DNA of 64,000 nucleotides from Cylindrospermum sp. NIES-4074 (GCA_003994795.1 AP018269.1:1739346-1803345), one strand, 5' to 3'; shown: positions 55,038 to 64,000, counted from the stretch's first letter. The notes: generated by a model from the sequence alone, not told the origin. Translations and numbers: made by a program.

Positions 55038-55694
55038 AAATCTGATCCCAATCGAGTTTTGCGGCGTCTACCCCTAGTAGTCGGTGGGTTAGGCGCTGTA
55101 CTGTTGCTGATTAACCGTTTGTTGACACCAGAACTCACGAATTCCCAAGCACGGGGGGATGTGCTGGGTGTGATTTTGAGTGCTGTGTTAATTTTAACTG
55201 GTTTAATTTGGCAGCAAGTACAGCCACGAACGCCTGATACCGTAGAACTAATTGGGGAACAAGGTTTTGTCCTAGCGCCAGATTTACCAGAAACCGTGAA
55301 AACAGAACTAGCCTGGGCATCGCATTTATTATTGACTAATACAGTCACGCGATCGCTAATAGTTTACTATCAAGGCAAAGTTTTGTTGCGTCGCGGTATT
55401 CTGGGTACTAAATCTGAAGTTGTACCAGGAGCCATCTTAAAACGGGTGCTGGAAACACACAAGCCGATTTATTTAGTGGCTTTGAAAGTTTATCCCGGTG
55501 CGATCGAGTTTGATTATTTGCCAGAAAACACACAAGGCGTAATTTGTCAACCAATTGGCAACCAAGGCGTGCTGATTTTGGCAGCAAATGCGCCTCGCAG
55601 TTATACCAAACAAGATGAAAACTGGATTACCGGAATAGCTGATAAATTAGCTGTGACTCTCAGTTCCAATATGCTAGCTGATTCGGAAACTTAA
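55032..55694 (+). CDS. Cofactor assembly of complex C, subunit B (CCB2/CCB4-like)
   Basis: 220 residues. Two membrane segments (about 12-27 and 43-60) precede a soluble domain: LAWASHLLLTNTVTRSLIVY, GQGKVLLRRGILGTK-like sequence and TYPGAIEFDYLPENTQGV-like sequence. This is the pattern of cyanobacterial CCB proteins (DUF2930), which in plastids attach the covalent haem ci to cytochrome b6. It likely does the same at the thylakoid membrane. Translation starts inside a heptamer array. It lies after rpaB and 6 bp before the next gene, so the three are an operon. Confidence 0.82.
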   Translation: MTKSDPNRVLRRLPLVVGGLGAVLLLINRLLTPELTNSQARGDVLGVILSAVLILTGLIWQQVQPRTPDTVELIGEQGFVLAPDLPETVKTELAWASHLLLTNTVTRSLIVYYQGKVLLRRGILGTKSEVVPGAILKRVLETHKPIYLVALKVYPGAIEFDYLPENTQGVICQPIGNQGVLILAANAPRSYTKQDENWITGIADKLAVTLSSNMLADSET

Positions 55695-55700
55695 AAATTT

Positions 55701-56219
55701 ATGCAAATTATTTATTGGCTCTTGGTTGCCTTAATGGTTGTGGGTGTTATTGGTGCTGTAGTTCCGGCTATACCTGGCAGCAGTTTAATTTTAATTGCCA
55801 TTATCATCTGGGGAATCGTTAGCAGTTCCTTTGCAGCAATCAAGACACCGCTAATTGTGACAATTATTGTCTTGCTCCTGAGTATGGGAGTTGATTTTTT
55901 AGCGGGGTATGTGGGAGCAAAACAAGCAGGTGCTAGCAAGTGGGGACAAATTGGCGCGTTTGTGGGTTTGCTGCTGGGATTTTTCGGATTATTGCCGACT
56001 TTGCCTTTTGGCGGCCCTCTATTAGGTATTTTATTCGGCCCGCTGTTAGGAGCAACTATTGGTGAGTACCTTTACCGACGCGATTTAGGGTTAGCCGTGA
56101 AAGCTGGTATCGGCATTACAGTCGGAACTGTGGTAGGGAATTTACTTCAGGGAATATTAGCGATCGCTGCTGTGACAGTTTTTCTCTTCACAACTTGGTC
56201 ACAGGTGTATGGCGGTTAG
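55701..56219 (+). CDS. DUF456 membrane protein
   Basis: 172 residues with four or so hydrophobic helices rich in glycine: LLVALMVVGVIGAVVPAIPG, SLILIAIIIWGIVSS, FVGLLLGFFGLLPTLPFGGP and ILFGPLLGATIGEYLYRRD. The repeated Gly-x3-Gly motifs are the DUF456 hallmark. The function is unknown. It starts 6 bp after the CCB-type gene, so it is likely translated from the same mRNA. Confidence 0.82.
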   Translation: MQIIYWLLVALMVVGVIGAVVPAIPGSSLILIAIIIWGIVSSSFAAIKTPLIVTIIVLLLSMGVDFLAGYVGAKQAGASKWGQIGAFVGLLLGFFGLLPTLPFGGPLLGILFGPLLGATIGEYLYRRDLGLAVKAGIGITVGTVVGNLLQGILAIAAVTVFLFTTWSQVYGG

Positions 56220-56244
56220 AAGTTGAAGATGAGAGAATTTTGAA

Positions 56245-58416
56245 TTATTGTTGTGGTTCTGGTTCAGCTGGTGTCTCAGTTTCAGAATTAGATTCAGATT
56301 CCGATTTCGATTCAGATCCCGATTGTTCTTTGTTAATAATTTCCTCCCTCGCAGCCTGAAAACTTTCTCGATAAGTCTGAAAGCAGCCCTTTTGGAAACC
56401 TTGATCATATTCCTGATTGCCAGTAGGATTATCGCAACTGGCATTAATATGCATTGCTCCCTTACCCTCATTAGCTGCACCATCTGTTTGACCATCTTCA
56501 CGCCCTTTAGCCTCCCCAGCCACTAACCCCTCTTGATAAGCTGTATTTGTTGGCGTTTCTGGCTCAGAATTTGTTGGTGCTTCTGAAGTTGACGATGGTT
56601 GTTCTTGAGGCTGCTTTGCTTGGGGAGTGGGTGCAGGACGAGGAATATCATCTACAGTTTGGACAGATATCTTATTTTTCTGCACACAAGAGTCCATTTC
56701 TCCGTCATTGGCAATCACATCCCGGTGTGCCCAAGCTAAATTACTATTTGGGAGTTTAACCTCTATCCAACCTCCTCCAGTCTGTTTACCAGTAATATTT
56801 AGCTTTTCTTCTGAAGCAGATTTCACCACATTGTCTCGAAAAGAAGCCGGTTCAGAGCGGATATTTCCAGTCACAACTACAAAGCAACTGTCTTGGGAAG
56901 TAGATGAGATAGTACTGTTAGAATCAGAAGTGCTGTTAGAAGTATTCAGTCGGGAAATCACAGCAAAACCAGCAACACTCACAAAAGTTGCCACCCCCAA
57001 TCCTATAAACAGCGGTAATTTACTGCGTGAAGCTGGAACTGGGGTAGGTGGTGGTGGAGATGGTAAAGGATTTACGGGGGCAACTGGGGTCGTGTTTTGT
57101 TGTGAGTTCCAACTAGGCTGTACTGGTTGTACCTGTAAGGTTTTAGCTACGGGTTGCGGCGTTATATTCTGGGGCTGTGTCACGTATTCTGTTGGTGTGT
57201 ATCCCGCAGCATACCGTTGAACTTTAACAGCTTTGACCCGTAAATTTAATTGTCCTAAACCAATACTGCTACCTTCATCTAACATCACTTCCCCCACAGG
57301 AAAGCTTTGTCCATTCACTAATGGGGGATTATTCTCCCGGAGAGAACGCAAATAAAAACTTTGCTGTTGGGAATTGAAGAAAATTTCAATGTGCAGTCCT
57401 GAAACAGTTGGTTCTGATAAAACAATATCGCACTGAGCGGGGTCACGGCCGATGCGAACTTTACCAGGATTTATACTCGGTTGATTCTCAAAAATTGTCT
57501 CAGTTCTCACCTGTCCTGCTTCTAGCCACTCTAATGTTAATTCTTGTCTGGTGGAATTAGCTGGAGTGGCTTGCACCGTTGGTGTGCTAACAGGATTTGT
57601 CAATATCTTCAGTGCTGCCAATGCTTCATCTGCCGTTTGGTAGCGGTCTTTAAAATGGTAGCGTGTCATTTTCTGCAAGATGGTAATTAACCCTGGACTT
57701 GCAGCAACTATATGTTGCCAGAGTATTTCCCCTGTTTGGGGGTCTTCCGGAAATTCGTGTGGATACACTCCTGTTAATGCCTGAATGCCTATCATTCCCA
57801 AAGCATAAATATCACTGCTGGGACGTGGTATACCTCGACTTTGTTCGGTGGGCATATAACCAGGAGTGCCAATAGCTACAGAAACGCTTGCCTGTGAACC
57901 TGCCATCACAGATTGGTTTCGCACTTGCTTAATAGCCCCAAAATCAATCAAGACTAATTTGTTATCTGCTGTACGTCTGATAATATTGTCGGGCTTGAGA
58001 TCGCGATGAATTACTCCTTGGCTATGGACAAATCCTAAAATGTTCAGTAATTCTAGGAGCATTTCGATTATTTGGTTTTCAGTCCATTGTTGTCCACGAG
58101 GTAATTCTTGACCAAGGGTATGCCCGTTGATAAATTCTTGCACCAAGTAAAATTCTTGGTTTTCTTCAAAGTAAGCTAAGAGTCTGGGTATTTGTTCGTG
58201 GTTGCCCAGTTGTTGCAGGGTTTCGGCTTCTTTTTGGAATAGTCTTCTGGCGGTATCTAAAATCTGAGGATCATTACTAGCGGGACTGAGGTGCTTTAGG
58301 ACACATTTTGGTTTGCCGGGCAAATGAATATCTTCAACAATGTAGGTTTTGCCAAATCCACCTGCACCTAATACCTGAAGGACTTTGTAGCGTCCTGCTA
58401 GTAACTGCTCTATCAT
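56245..58416 (-). CDS. Ser/Thr protein kinase with FHA and SH3-like domains
   Basis: 723 residues. Kinase domain (about 8-270): glycine loop GAGGFGKTY, Lys41 (CVLKHL), catalytic HRDLKPDN (H137, D139) and DFG (158-160), all intact. An FHA domain follows (about 318-395, RIGRDPAQCDIVLSEPTVSG), then a Pro-rich linker (400-465), a membrane helix (467-488), and an SH3b-like extracytoplasmic domain (about 510-575, SEPASFRDNVVKSASEEKLN). The tail is acidic and Ser/Glu-rich, with DUF-like Cys pairs (SCDNPTG and KGCF). The FHA probably reads phospho-Thr and the SH3b a wall ligand. No partner phosphatase is nearby. Confidence 0.93.
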   Translation of the reverse strand: MIEQLLAGRYKVLQVLGAGGFGKTYIVEDIHLPGKPKCVLKHLSPASNDPQILDTARRLFQKEAETLQQLGNHEQIPRLLAYFEENQEFYLVQEFINGHTLGQELPRGQQWTENQIIEMLLELLNILGFVHSQGVIHRDLKPDNIIRRTADNKLVLIDFGAIKQVRNQSVMAGSQASVSVAIGTPGYMPTEQSRGIPRPSSDIYALGMIGIQALTGVYPHEFPEDPQTGEILWQHIVAASPGLITILQKMTRYHFKDRYQTADEALAALKILTNPVSTPTVQATPANSTRQELTLEWLEAGQVRTETIFENQPSINPGKVRIGRDPAQCDIVLSEPTVSGLHIEIFFNSQQQSFYLRSLRENNPPLVNGQSFPVGEVMLDEGSSIGLGQLNLRVKAVKVQRYAAGYTPTEYVTQPQNITPQPVAKTLQVQPVQPSWNSQQNTTPVAPVNPLPSPPPPTPVPASRSKLPLFIGLGVATFVSVAGFAVISRLNTSNSTSDSNSTISSTSQDSCFVVVTGNIRSEPASFRDNVVKSASEEKLNITGKQTGGGWIEVKLPNSNLAWAHRDVIANDGEMDSCVQKNKISVQTVDDIPRPAPTPQAKQPQEQPSSTSEAPTNSEPETPTNTAYQEGLVAGEAKGREDGQTDGAANEGKGAMHINASCDNPTGNQEYDQGFQKGCFQTYRESFQAAREEIINKEQSGSESKSESESNSETETPAEPEPQQ

Positions 58417-58543
58417 ATTATTTGATTGTAGTTATATACCGCAATGTTTTTCTTTTAACTGTAGCATTTATTGACAGGGGTTGGGAATGTAGCTCCTTCA
58501 GGAAACCGCCTGGCGATCGCATTCCTTACACCCCACAGCCTTT

Positions 58544-59203
58544 TTAATGCAAAGATTTTTTCGCTTCAGTGGCGATCGCTTCTACTTCATCATGAGCTAG
58601 AGTTTCTAATATAGGTTTGGCTTCTACACCACCCAGCCGCGATAAAGCTTGGACAACTCTGTAACGCACTTGCCAATCTGGGTTAGTCACATAGGGAACC
58701 AATAGGGGAACAGCTTGTGGATCACCCAATTCCCCCAAAGAACTAATAGCAGCGGTTTGGATTAAGTCATTATCTGAGGAAAGTGCCTGTTTTAGGAGTT
58801 CAAAGCTGCGCGGATCACCCAACTCTCCCAATGCAGCAATGATGCTAAATTTTACCAGCCACTCAGGGGTTTTATGGTAAAGCTCCTGCAAATCTTCAAA
58901 AGCTTCTTGTAGTTTCAGCGCACCTAAACAGTCTGCTGCTGCTGCTTGTACATCATATTGGGTGTCATTCAGCAAGCGATCGCGCAATATATCTAAGGTT
59001 AAGGGTAAATCTTGGTTTCCCAGTGTGTCTAGTTGACTCACAGCTGAGTAGCGGACACGTTCATGACTATCAGCTATGGCAATTTGCAGCAGTTCAAATG
59101 CGATCGGCTGTTCTAAATTCCGGATTTGATTCACCGCACGCAAGCGATCGCCTAAATCTTCAGAACTGAGCAATTGCTTCACCGACTCAGGAGTAATACT
59201 CAT
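58544..59203 (-). CDS. nblB: HEAT-repeat protein, NblB-like
   Basis: 219 residues made of five or more HEAT repeats: RVRYSAVSQLDTLGN, VQAAAADCLGALKL, LVKFSIIAALGELGD, LIQTAAISSLGELGD and QVRYRVVQALSRLGG. Length and order fit NblB, a CpcE/F-related protein required for phycobilisome dismantling during nutrient stress. Other HEAT/PBS-lyase-like proteins are similar, so the name is tentative. A weak AGGA lies ahead of ATG 59203. It is followed by the kinase gene and preceded by the CBS protein, all on the minus strand. Confidence 0.68.
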   Translation of the reverse strand: MSITPESVKQLLSSEDLGDRLRAVNQIRNLEQPIAFELLQIAIADSHERVRYSAVSQLDTLGNQDLPLTLDILRDRLLNDTQYDVQAAAADCLGALKLQEAFEDLQELYHKTPEWLVKFSIIAALGELGDPRSFELLKQALSSDNDLIQTAAISSLGELGDPQAVPLLVPYVTNPDWQVRYRVVQALSRLGGVEAKPILETLAHDEVEAIATEAKKSLH

Positions 59204-59254
59204 TTATTTTTCCTATTTTTAAAGGTGCTTCGTTCAAACTCTCTTAACCAGTGA

Positions 59255-59713
59255 CTACTCCGCAGCCATAGCGCGAATAATGTCCCCACGGGTGAGAATA
59301 CCAATTACCTGACCCGCGCTGTCAAGTACTGGTAGACGATGAATACTGCGATCGTGCATGAGCTTGGCAGCTTCCCTTAAAGTTTTATCAGGGGAAATAG
59401 TAATCGGATTTTTACTCATTACTTCCCCAACAGTTTGCCCCAAAGCCTTATGTAAGTCACGGTCATAGGTAGCGGGATTTTGTAAATAGATGACACTATC
59501 CAAAAACATGATATATGCCGGCGGCGTTACACCAGTTTCTTGCCACATCAAGTCTGTTTCTGATATAATACCCAACAATTTACCAACATCATCTACAACA
59601 GGTAGACCGCTGATGCGTCGTTCTGCAAGAGTTTGGATAGCTTCTTTTAGGGGAGTTTCAGGCCGGACGACAATCGGCTCATGAGTCATCACGTCGGCAA
59701 CGGTTTTAGGCAT
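59255..59713 (-). CDS. CBS-domain pair protein
   Basis: 152 residues from ATG 59713; the frame is open to 59737, but the ATG is preferred because it opens the CBS pattern MPKTVADVMTHEPIVVRPET. Two CBS domains: ISGLPVVDDVGKLLGIISET (first) and IHRLPVLDSAGQVIGILTRG (second), with an insertion of about 25 residues between them. CBS pairs sense adenine nucleotides; such small stand-alone proteins regulate thioredoxins or other enzymes in chloroplasts and cyanobacteria. The ligand cannot be told from sequence. Confidence 0.88.
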   Translation of the reverse strand: MPKTVADVMTHEPIVVRPETPLKEAIQTLAERRISGLPVVDDVGKLLGIISETDLMWQETGVTPPAYIMFLDSVIYLQNPATYDRDLHKALGQTVGEVMSKNPITISPDKTLREAAKLMHDRSIHRLPVLDSAGQVIGILTRGDIIRAMAAE

Positions 59714-59795
59714 TTGTTTACTGACACATTTAATCAAAGTCTCTGGGATTATTGTAGAAAATTGCGGGTCACAACCTGATACCGTTCATACATCG

Positions 59796-60218
59796 TTACT
59801 TCTCCTCTTTACTTTCCCTCAACGCCGCAATAATTTGAAAATTCGCTTTAGGAAAAGCAAATTGATCTAACTCTGCCAAACTCACCCAGCGAATTTCATC
59901 ACATTCCAGCGCTTGGGGAACACCTGTGAGATAACGGCAGTGATGCACTGTGAGGGTAACACGCAAATGTGTATATGTATGATCAATAGTGATCAGATGT
60001 TCTCCCACTTCAATTTCTATTCCCAGTTCCTCATCAATTTCTCGTTGAATACACTCCCGAATAGTTTCCCCAGGCTCAATTTTGCCACCAGGAAATTCCC
60101 ACAAACCTCCCATTGACCCTTCTGGACGACGGCGATCAATTAAAATTTGCTCTTGGTCGTTCCAAATTACAGCAACACCAATAATTTTATGAGGTAGGAG
60201 AGAACCAATTTCATTCAT
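59796..60218 (-). CDS. mutT: 8-oxo-dGTP diphosphatase MutT (Nudix)
   Basis: 140 residues. Nudix box GGKIEPGETIRECIQREIDE plus ELG at about 44-66 is complete, with all catalytic Glu residues. WEFPGGK and CDEIRWVSLAELDQFAFPK downstream are typical of MutT. It would sanitise the nucleotide pool by hydrolysing 8-oxo-dGTP. It is monocistronic-looking, 83 bp ahead of the CBS gene on the same strand. Confidence 0.88.
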   Translation of the reverse strand: MNEIGSLLPHKIIGVAVIWNDQEQILIDRRRPEGSMGGLWEFPGGKIEPGETIRECIQREIDEELGIEIEVGEHLITIDHTYTHLRVTLTVHHCRYLTGVPQALECDEIRWVSLAELDQFAFPKANFQIIAALRESKEEK

Positions 60219-60637
60219 AGTTTGTCAAAAATGAGAAGTAGAATTAACAACTAATAACAAAACTCGGCAAGCTTGGTCACTGCCGAGTTCTGATTGATTT
60301 CAAATATTATAAACTCAGTCCTGTGGGACTGGATATTTTGAGTATAGCTTTTCTATGAGTCCAGAGTTAGCCTTGACTTTTGTAGTCGCGTCGCTATCGC
60401 CCAATTACAACGACAAGCTCTAAAATTCATTTTAGATGTAAGGCACAAAAATTTTAGCCAAATTAGCTAAAAAACGCTTCAGATTTTAGCTTCACCTTTA
60501 AAGGGTAGGTTTTAAGACTTGGCAAAAATTTAGTTAATCCCTAACTGACAGTTAGGGGCATAAAGAAGCTAGAGTGTAAGGATTTCGCAGAGGACTGTTT
60601 TAGATTTGTGCCGCCGCGACTCCTACATCTGGTAGTA
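60219..60637. other. 419-bp spacer with two hairpins
   Basis: AACTCGGCA (60261-60269) pairs with TGCCGAGTT (60281-60289) and, read on the minus strand, is followed by a T-rich tract, so it can end a minus-strand transcript. A second hairpin, CCCTAACTG/CAGTTAGGG (60539-60557), lies 80 bp after the DUF760 gene. The gap between them could encode a small RNA, but nothing proves it. Confidence 0.5.
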
Positions 60638-60982
60638 TTATTCACTTTTGCTGTTACCGCTTTCAGCCCCTTGTAAGGCAATATCAAAAGTCATTCTCTG
60701 TTCAGCGTTACGTAAGAAGTAACCACTAATCATCGCTGAAGCTAACAACCGACCTAGACTTTCTCGATCAGTGGTAATGGTAACACCAAAGCTTTCTGGA
60801 GGCAGGTTTCCTAGCAGTCCCATAATATTCCGTTCCATCACCTGAAAAACTTCAGAAGTGGTGGGTTTAGATAGTTGGGTAACTGTCTCTGGACTTAAGG
60901 ATTTTACGTACTGCCACAGTAAATTGCTGGTTTCGGACTCACTATTAAAAAATTCTGAGACTCGTTTGGATGGGTTATTCAT
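60638..60982 (-). CDS. DUF760 protein
   Basis: 114 residues with AGGAGA before ATG 60982. LLWQYVKSLSPETVTQLSKP, VFQVMERNIMGLLGNLPPES, FGVTITTDRESLGRLLASAM and ISGYFLRNAEQRM are the DUF760 pattern, which is shared by cyanobacteria and plant chloroplast proteins. The function is unknown. It lies alone between the sigma gene and mutT, followed by two hairpins. Confidence 0.85.
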   Translation of the reverse strand: MNNPSKRVSEFFNSESETSNLLWQYVKSLSPETVTQLSKPTTSEVFQVMERNIMGLLGNLPPESFGVTITTDRESLGRLLASAMISGYFLRNAEQRMTFDIALQGAESGNSKSE

Positions 60983-61156
60983 GTTTGGTCTCCTGTACTG
61001 CCACTGCTAACTGCGGTGCTTGTTACTGGAATGATCAATACCTATTTGGTACTTGACTGATGTGATTTTCGAGTGTTCCTATCAACCAATGTAACAGGCT
61101 GTTTATTTCCTAGTGGTTGGTGTAACCGTACCAAAAGCAGGGTATTTTCTCACCTA

Positions 61157-61206
61157 ATTGGTCATTGGTCATTGGTCATTAGTAGCCACTGACCACTGAC
61201 CACTGA
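61157..61206. repeat. Two heptamer arrays abutting the sigma gene stop
   Basis: ATTGGTC x3 (61157-61177) and CCACTGA x3 (61186-61206). The second array ends directly at the stop codon of the sigma gene. The two units are partly complementary (TGGTCA / TGACCA), so the region can fold. Confidence 0.75.
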
Positions 61207-62259
61207 CTAACTCGCCAAATATTCATCCATGCTGGCTTTAGACTTGCGAAGTTTGGTTAAGGCTTCCCGCTCAATTTGCCGGACTCGTTCGCGGCTGATG
61301 TTAAGAATCTCACCTATTCTGGCGAGAGTCAGAGCTTGCCCATCAGTTAACCCAAAGCGCAGGGTAATCACTTCCTTTTGTTGAGGGGTGAGTTCTGCCA
61401 TGAGGCGCTCTAAGTCATTAGAAAGGGAAGATTGCATCACAAACTCTTCTGGAGAAGCGCCTGGATCTTCTAACATTTCTCCGAGTTCGGTGTCGTAGTT
61501 ATCTCCTAACCGTAAATCTAGAGATAGAGGCAGACGAGCCTTTTCTAGATACTCCCGCACTTGCTTGGGGGTTAATTCTAGTTCTTGGGCTAGCTCTAAA
61601 GCTGTTGGCGCACGTCCTAGCTTTTGGGACAATTGGCGCTGTGCTTTTTTGATTTTATTTAATTTTTCGGTAATATGAATAGGCAGCCGGATGGTGCGGG
61701 CTTTTTCGGCTATAGCACGGGTGATGGCTTGGCGTATCCACCAATAGGCATAAGTTGAAAATCTGTAACCTTTGGTGGGGTCAAACTTTTCTACACCCCG
61801 TTGCATCCCAATGCTGCCTTCTTGAATTAAGTCGAGTAAATCGACATTACGCTTAATGTACTTTTTGGCAACGGACACTACCAGTCGCAAATTGGCTTCT
61901 ACCATCTTGCGTTTGGCAATCTCACCCTCAGCGATCGCTTCATTCAACTCTGCTATTTCTAGATTGGTCGCTGCTGCCCACTCTTCTATGGTCGGTTGAC
62001 GATCTAACTGGGTAGCAAGACATTCTCTCACCTCGTATAAGGCGGTAGATCGTTGTACCTGTTTACCAAGAAAAATCTCTTCTTCGTGGGTTAGGAGTGG
62101 TACACGGCCAATCTCACGCAGATAAGTCCGCACGAGGTCTGTGGCTGTCTGAGCGGTCTTCATGGCGCTACTCTTTGGTAATGATGGGTTTGCTAGTAGG
62201 GTCATTAGCTGATAAATGCCTTCGGCGGCTGGTGCTACCCAGTGAGGCTGGGAACCCAT
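61207..62259 (-). CDS. Group 2 sigma-70 factor (RpoD/SigA family)
   Basis: 350 residues from ATG 62259; ATGs at 62205 and 62163 are also possible, and the last one directly precedes the conserved [20 protein letters not shown]. Region 1.2 is followed by region 2 ([60 protein letters not shown]), region 3 ([20 protein letters not shown]) and region 4 ([40 protein letters not shown]). It lacks the long N-terminal 1.1 extension of the principal sigma, so it is a non-essential group 2 factor (SigB/C/D/E type). The subgroup cannot be fixed. It is monocistronic. Confidence 0.92.
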   Translation of the reverse strand: MGSQPHWVAPAAEGIYQLMTLLANPSLPKSSAMKTAQTATDLVRTYLREIGRVPLLTHEEEIFLGKQVQRSTALYEVRECLATQLDRQPTIEEWAAATNLEIAELNEAIAEGEIAKRKMVEANLRLVVSVAKKYIKRNVDLLDLIQEGSIGMQRGVEKFDPTKGYRFSTYAYWWIRQAITRAIAEKARTIRLPIHITEKLNKIKKAQRQLSQKLGRAPTALELAQELELTPKQVREYLEKARLPLSLDLRLGDNYDTELGEMLEDPGASPEEFVMQSSLSNDLERLMAELTPQQKEVITLRFGLTDGQALTLARIGEILNISRERVRQIEREALTKLRKSKASMDEYLAS

Positions 62260-62818
62260 GCTATGGTTTGCAACTTATGCGCCCGAAAAAATCGGCTGCT
62301 CATATTTAGTCAAATTTAAGCTCTCTTAACTGCTAGACGTTACCGTCATTTCTCTGTTTGCACAAGTATCTACAGTTAGATAAAAGGTAGCAAGTAAAAC
62401 ATTTTTTGTATTTTTCTATCATTAATAATTGTAACATTTATGAGAATAATTTGACTACTTGGCAACAGAAAATTTTGCAGCTGTTCAAGGCCGTGTGATG
62501 CCGATATTTTACTCAAGACCATACTAGAAGCAACTTTAATAAATTCTCTGGAGAGAAAAAAGCCTCCTCATATTTGTTAAAGTATCTCAACGATAACCAT
62601 AATGATTCTCTTATAACAATTGCTTAATTTTTCCGGGGCAGGAGCCAAGGGGGAAGAGGGGGGAGAGGGGGAAGAGGGGGAAGAAGAGGGAGAGGGGGGA
62701 AATACTTTTTCTCTGTCTTGTCCCCACACTCCCCACACTCCCCACACTCCCCACACTCCTCACTCAGCACTCAGCACTTTAGCCGAAGCACTTTAGCCGA
62801 AGCACTCAGCACTCCTCG
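62260..62818. other. 559-bp spacer with purine-rich tract and tandem repeats
   Basis: Contains a G/A-only tract of about 55 bp (62646-62702), CCCCACACT x4 (62722-62757), and GCACTTTAGCCGAA x2 (62774-62801). The left part is the sigma gene promoter region. The right end abuts the 3' end of carB. No gene was found. Confidence 0.65.
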
Positions 62819-64000
62819 CTAATGAGCTTTGCCGTAATCTTGGATAACTTTTACGTCCAAAGTCGTGGTTTGTAGGGAATGGATGGCGGCGACTGTGGCT
62901 TTTGCCCCAGCGATGGTAGTAATGATGGGAATTTTGTAGGCTAGAGCTGTGCGGCGGATTAACCGAGCATCAGTATGAGCTTCTTCCCCCGAAGGTGTGT
63001 TGATGATGAGTTGGATTTTTTGGTTTTTGATGGCATCGAGGACATGGGGGCGGCCTTCATGGAGTTTCAGCACTAACTCAATGTCTAATCCTTTTTCTTG
63101 AAGGACTCGGCGTGTACCAAAGGTAGCCATCACAGTAAAGCCTAAATCAATAAATTCTCTGACGACATCCACGGCAGCAGCTTTGTCGCGATCGCTCATT
63201 GATACAAACACAGTTCCTTTGAGAGGTAAACGCTCTCCAGCGCCTAGTTCTGCTTTAGCAAAGGCACGGCCAAAGTCGCTGTCAATCCCCATCACCTCAC
63301 CAGTGGAGCGCATTTCTGGGCCTAATATCGTATCAGTTCCAGGGAATTTATTAAAGGGTAATACTGCTTCTTTAACAGCAATATGAGTGGGGATGACTTC
63401 CTCGGTAAAGTTCAATTCCTCTAAGGTTTTGCCCGACATAATTAAGGATGCTAGTTTTGCCAGCTGTACACCTGTTGCTTTAGAAACAAAGGGGACTGTA
63501 CGCGAGGCGCGGGGGTTGGCTTCCAAAATGTAAACTTGGGGAGAATAGCTGCTGGCACCAACGACAGCAAATTGAATATTCATCAACCCGACGACGGAGA
63601 GCGATTGTGCTAATTGGACAGTCCAAGTCCGAATTTGGTTCAGTACTGCTGGTGGTAGAGAAATGGAAGGTAGGGAGCAAGCGGAGTCTCCTGAGTGAAT
63701 TCCTGCTTGTTCGATGTGTTCCATAATGCCACCAATTACTACTCTACCAGTATGGTCGGCGATCGCATCTACATCTACTTCAATGGCATTTTCCAAAAAC
63801 TTATCAATCAGAATGGGATGATCTGGTTCGATCAGCACCGCAAAACTCATATAGCGTTCTAACTCGGCATCAGAATAGACGATTTCCATCGCCCTTCCTC
63901 CCAATACATAGCTAGGACGCACCACCACCGGATAACCAATGCGTTTGGCAACAATTAGCGCGTCTTCATAACTCCGGGCCAGGCCATTCGGCGGTTGGGC
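62819..64000 (-). CDS. carB: Carbamoyl-phosphate synthase large subunit, C-terminal part (runs off the window)
   Basis: The frame continues to the last base, so the 5' part lies beyond the window; 393 codons are present. It covers the end of the second ATP-grasp half (YPVVVRPSYVLGGRAMEIVY, then VLEANPRASRTVPFVSKATG) and the C-terminal allosteric MGS-like domain (GFTVMATFGTRRVLQEKGLD, QLIINTPSGEEAHTDARLIR, RTALAYKIPIITTIAGAKAT). The enzyme makes carbamoyl phosphate for arginine and pyrimidine synthesis. The visible part is intact, ending TTTLDVKVIQDYGKAH. Confidence 0.97.
   Translation of the reverse strand, partial: AQPPNGLARSYEDALIVAKRIGYPVVVRPSYVLGGRAMEIVYSDAELERYMSFAVLIEPDHPILIDKFLENAIEVDVDAIADHTGRVVIGGIMEHIEQAGIHSGDSACSLPSISLPPAVLNQIRTWTVQLAQSLSVVGLMNIQFAVVGASSYSPQVYILEANPRASRTVPFVSKATGVQLAKLASLIMSGKTLEELNFTEEVIPTHIAVKEAVLPFNKFPGTDTILGPEMRSTGEVMGIDSDFGRAFAKAELGAGERLPLKGTVFVSMSDRDKAAAVDVVREFIDLGFTVMATFGTRRVLQEKGLDIELVLKLHEGRPHVLDAIKNQKIQLIINTPSGEEAHTDARLIRRTALAYKIPIITTIAGAKATVAAIHSLQTTTLDVKVIQDYGKAH

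Noticed and set aside
56627-57220. 197-codon open frame on the plus strand opposite the Ser/Thr kinase gene
   Set aside because: Antisense to the linker and SH3 region of a well-supported kinase; no family pattern or ribosome site.
62722-62757. Possible CRISPR-like array
   Set aside because: Units are 9 bp and directly joined without spacers, so this is a simple tandem repeat.

Overview
This window looks like chromosomal DNA of a filamentous, probably heterocyst-forming (Nostocales) cyanobacterium. The palindrome GCGATCGC (HIP1) recurs throughout, moderate-GC genes alternate with AT-rich spacers, and short tandem heptamers are frequent. Several genes belong to families restricted to cyanobacteria and plastids: RpaB, SasA with a KaiB-like domain, a complex C (cytochrome b6f haem) assembly factor, a CRR7-type NDH assembly protein, DUF2854, DUF3493, DUF760 and an NblB-like HEAT protein.

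Layout. 0-4.2 kb: a three-gene cassette of an unknown protein with a possible nuclease-like core, a small acidic protein and a large TPR-CHAT protease, followed by a MITE-like element. 4.5-10.7 kb: a membrane VOC (glyoxalase-like) protein, a diverged sigma-like factor, a secreted TPR protein, a parvulin-type isomerase, a secreted proline-rich protein and an orphan sensor kinase. 10.7-19.2 kb: a 2-kb gap holding the wreck of a pre-peptidase/ELWxxDGT-repeat gene, then what reads as a complete chaperone-usher fimbrial operon (two tandem pilins, a minor pilin, a PapD-like chaperone, an usher). 19.3-28.7 kb: polyphosphate kinase, a single-domain response regulator, small conserved cyanobacterial proteins, a REC-GGDEF cyclase convergent with the clock kinase SasA, and an unknown exported protein. 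28.9-34.8 kb: a glycosyltransferase, an SLH lipoprotein, a PEP-CTERM GDSL hydrolase, an M42 peptidase, a dead type I methylase tail (hsdM) and a toxin-antitoxin-like pair. 35-40 kb: tRNA-Thr(CGU), DUF3493, a winged-helix protein with an operator-like array in front of it, an SLH beta-helix protein and a tyrosine-phosphatase-like protein.

40.7-46.8 kb: the translation/transcription operon rimP-nusA-ylxR-infB on the minus strand, with an intrinsic-terminator-like hairpin just ahead of rimP. 46.9-52.5 kb: a membrane protein with a voltage-sensor-like segment, a peptidoglycan-binding-type protein with an SPKPT tail, a ClpP/SDH-type membrane protease, and a small accessory island (two Uma2 proteins flanking a RelE-type TA pair). 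52.6-64 kb: radA, rpaB with the CCB-type assembly factor and a DUF456 protein, a Ser/Thr kinase with FHA and SH3-like domains, the HEAT protein, a CBS protein, mutT, DUF760, a group 2 sigma factor and the 3' part of carB, which runs off the window.

The best candidates for under-described biology are the TPR-CHAT cassette at the left edge, the chaperone-usher operon with its duplicated pilin modules, the operator-like array before the winged-helix gene, and the hairpin in the rimP leader. All functional statements rest on reading motifs by eye; no database search was possible.
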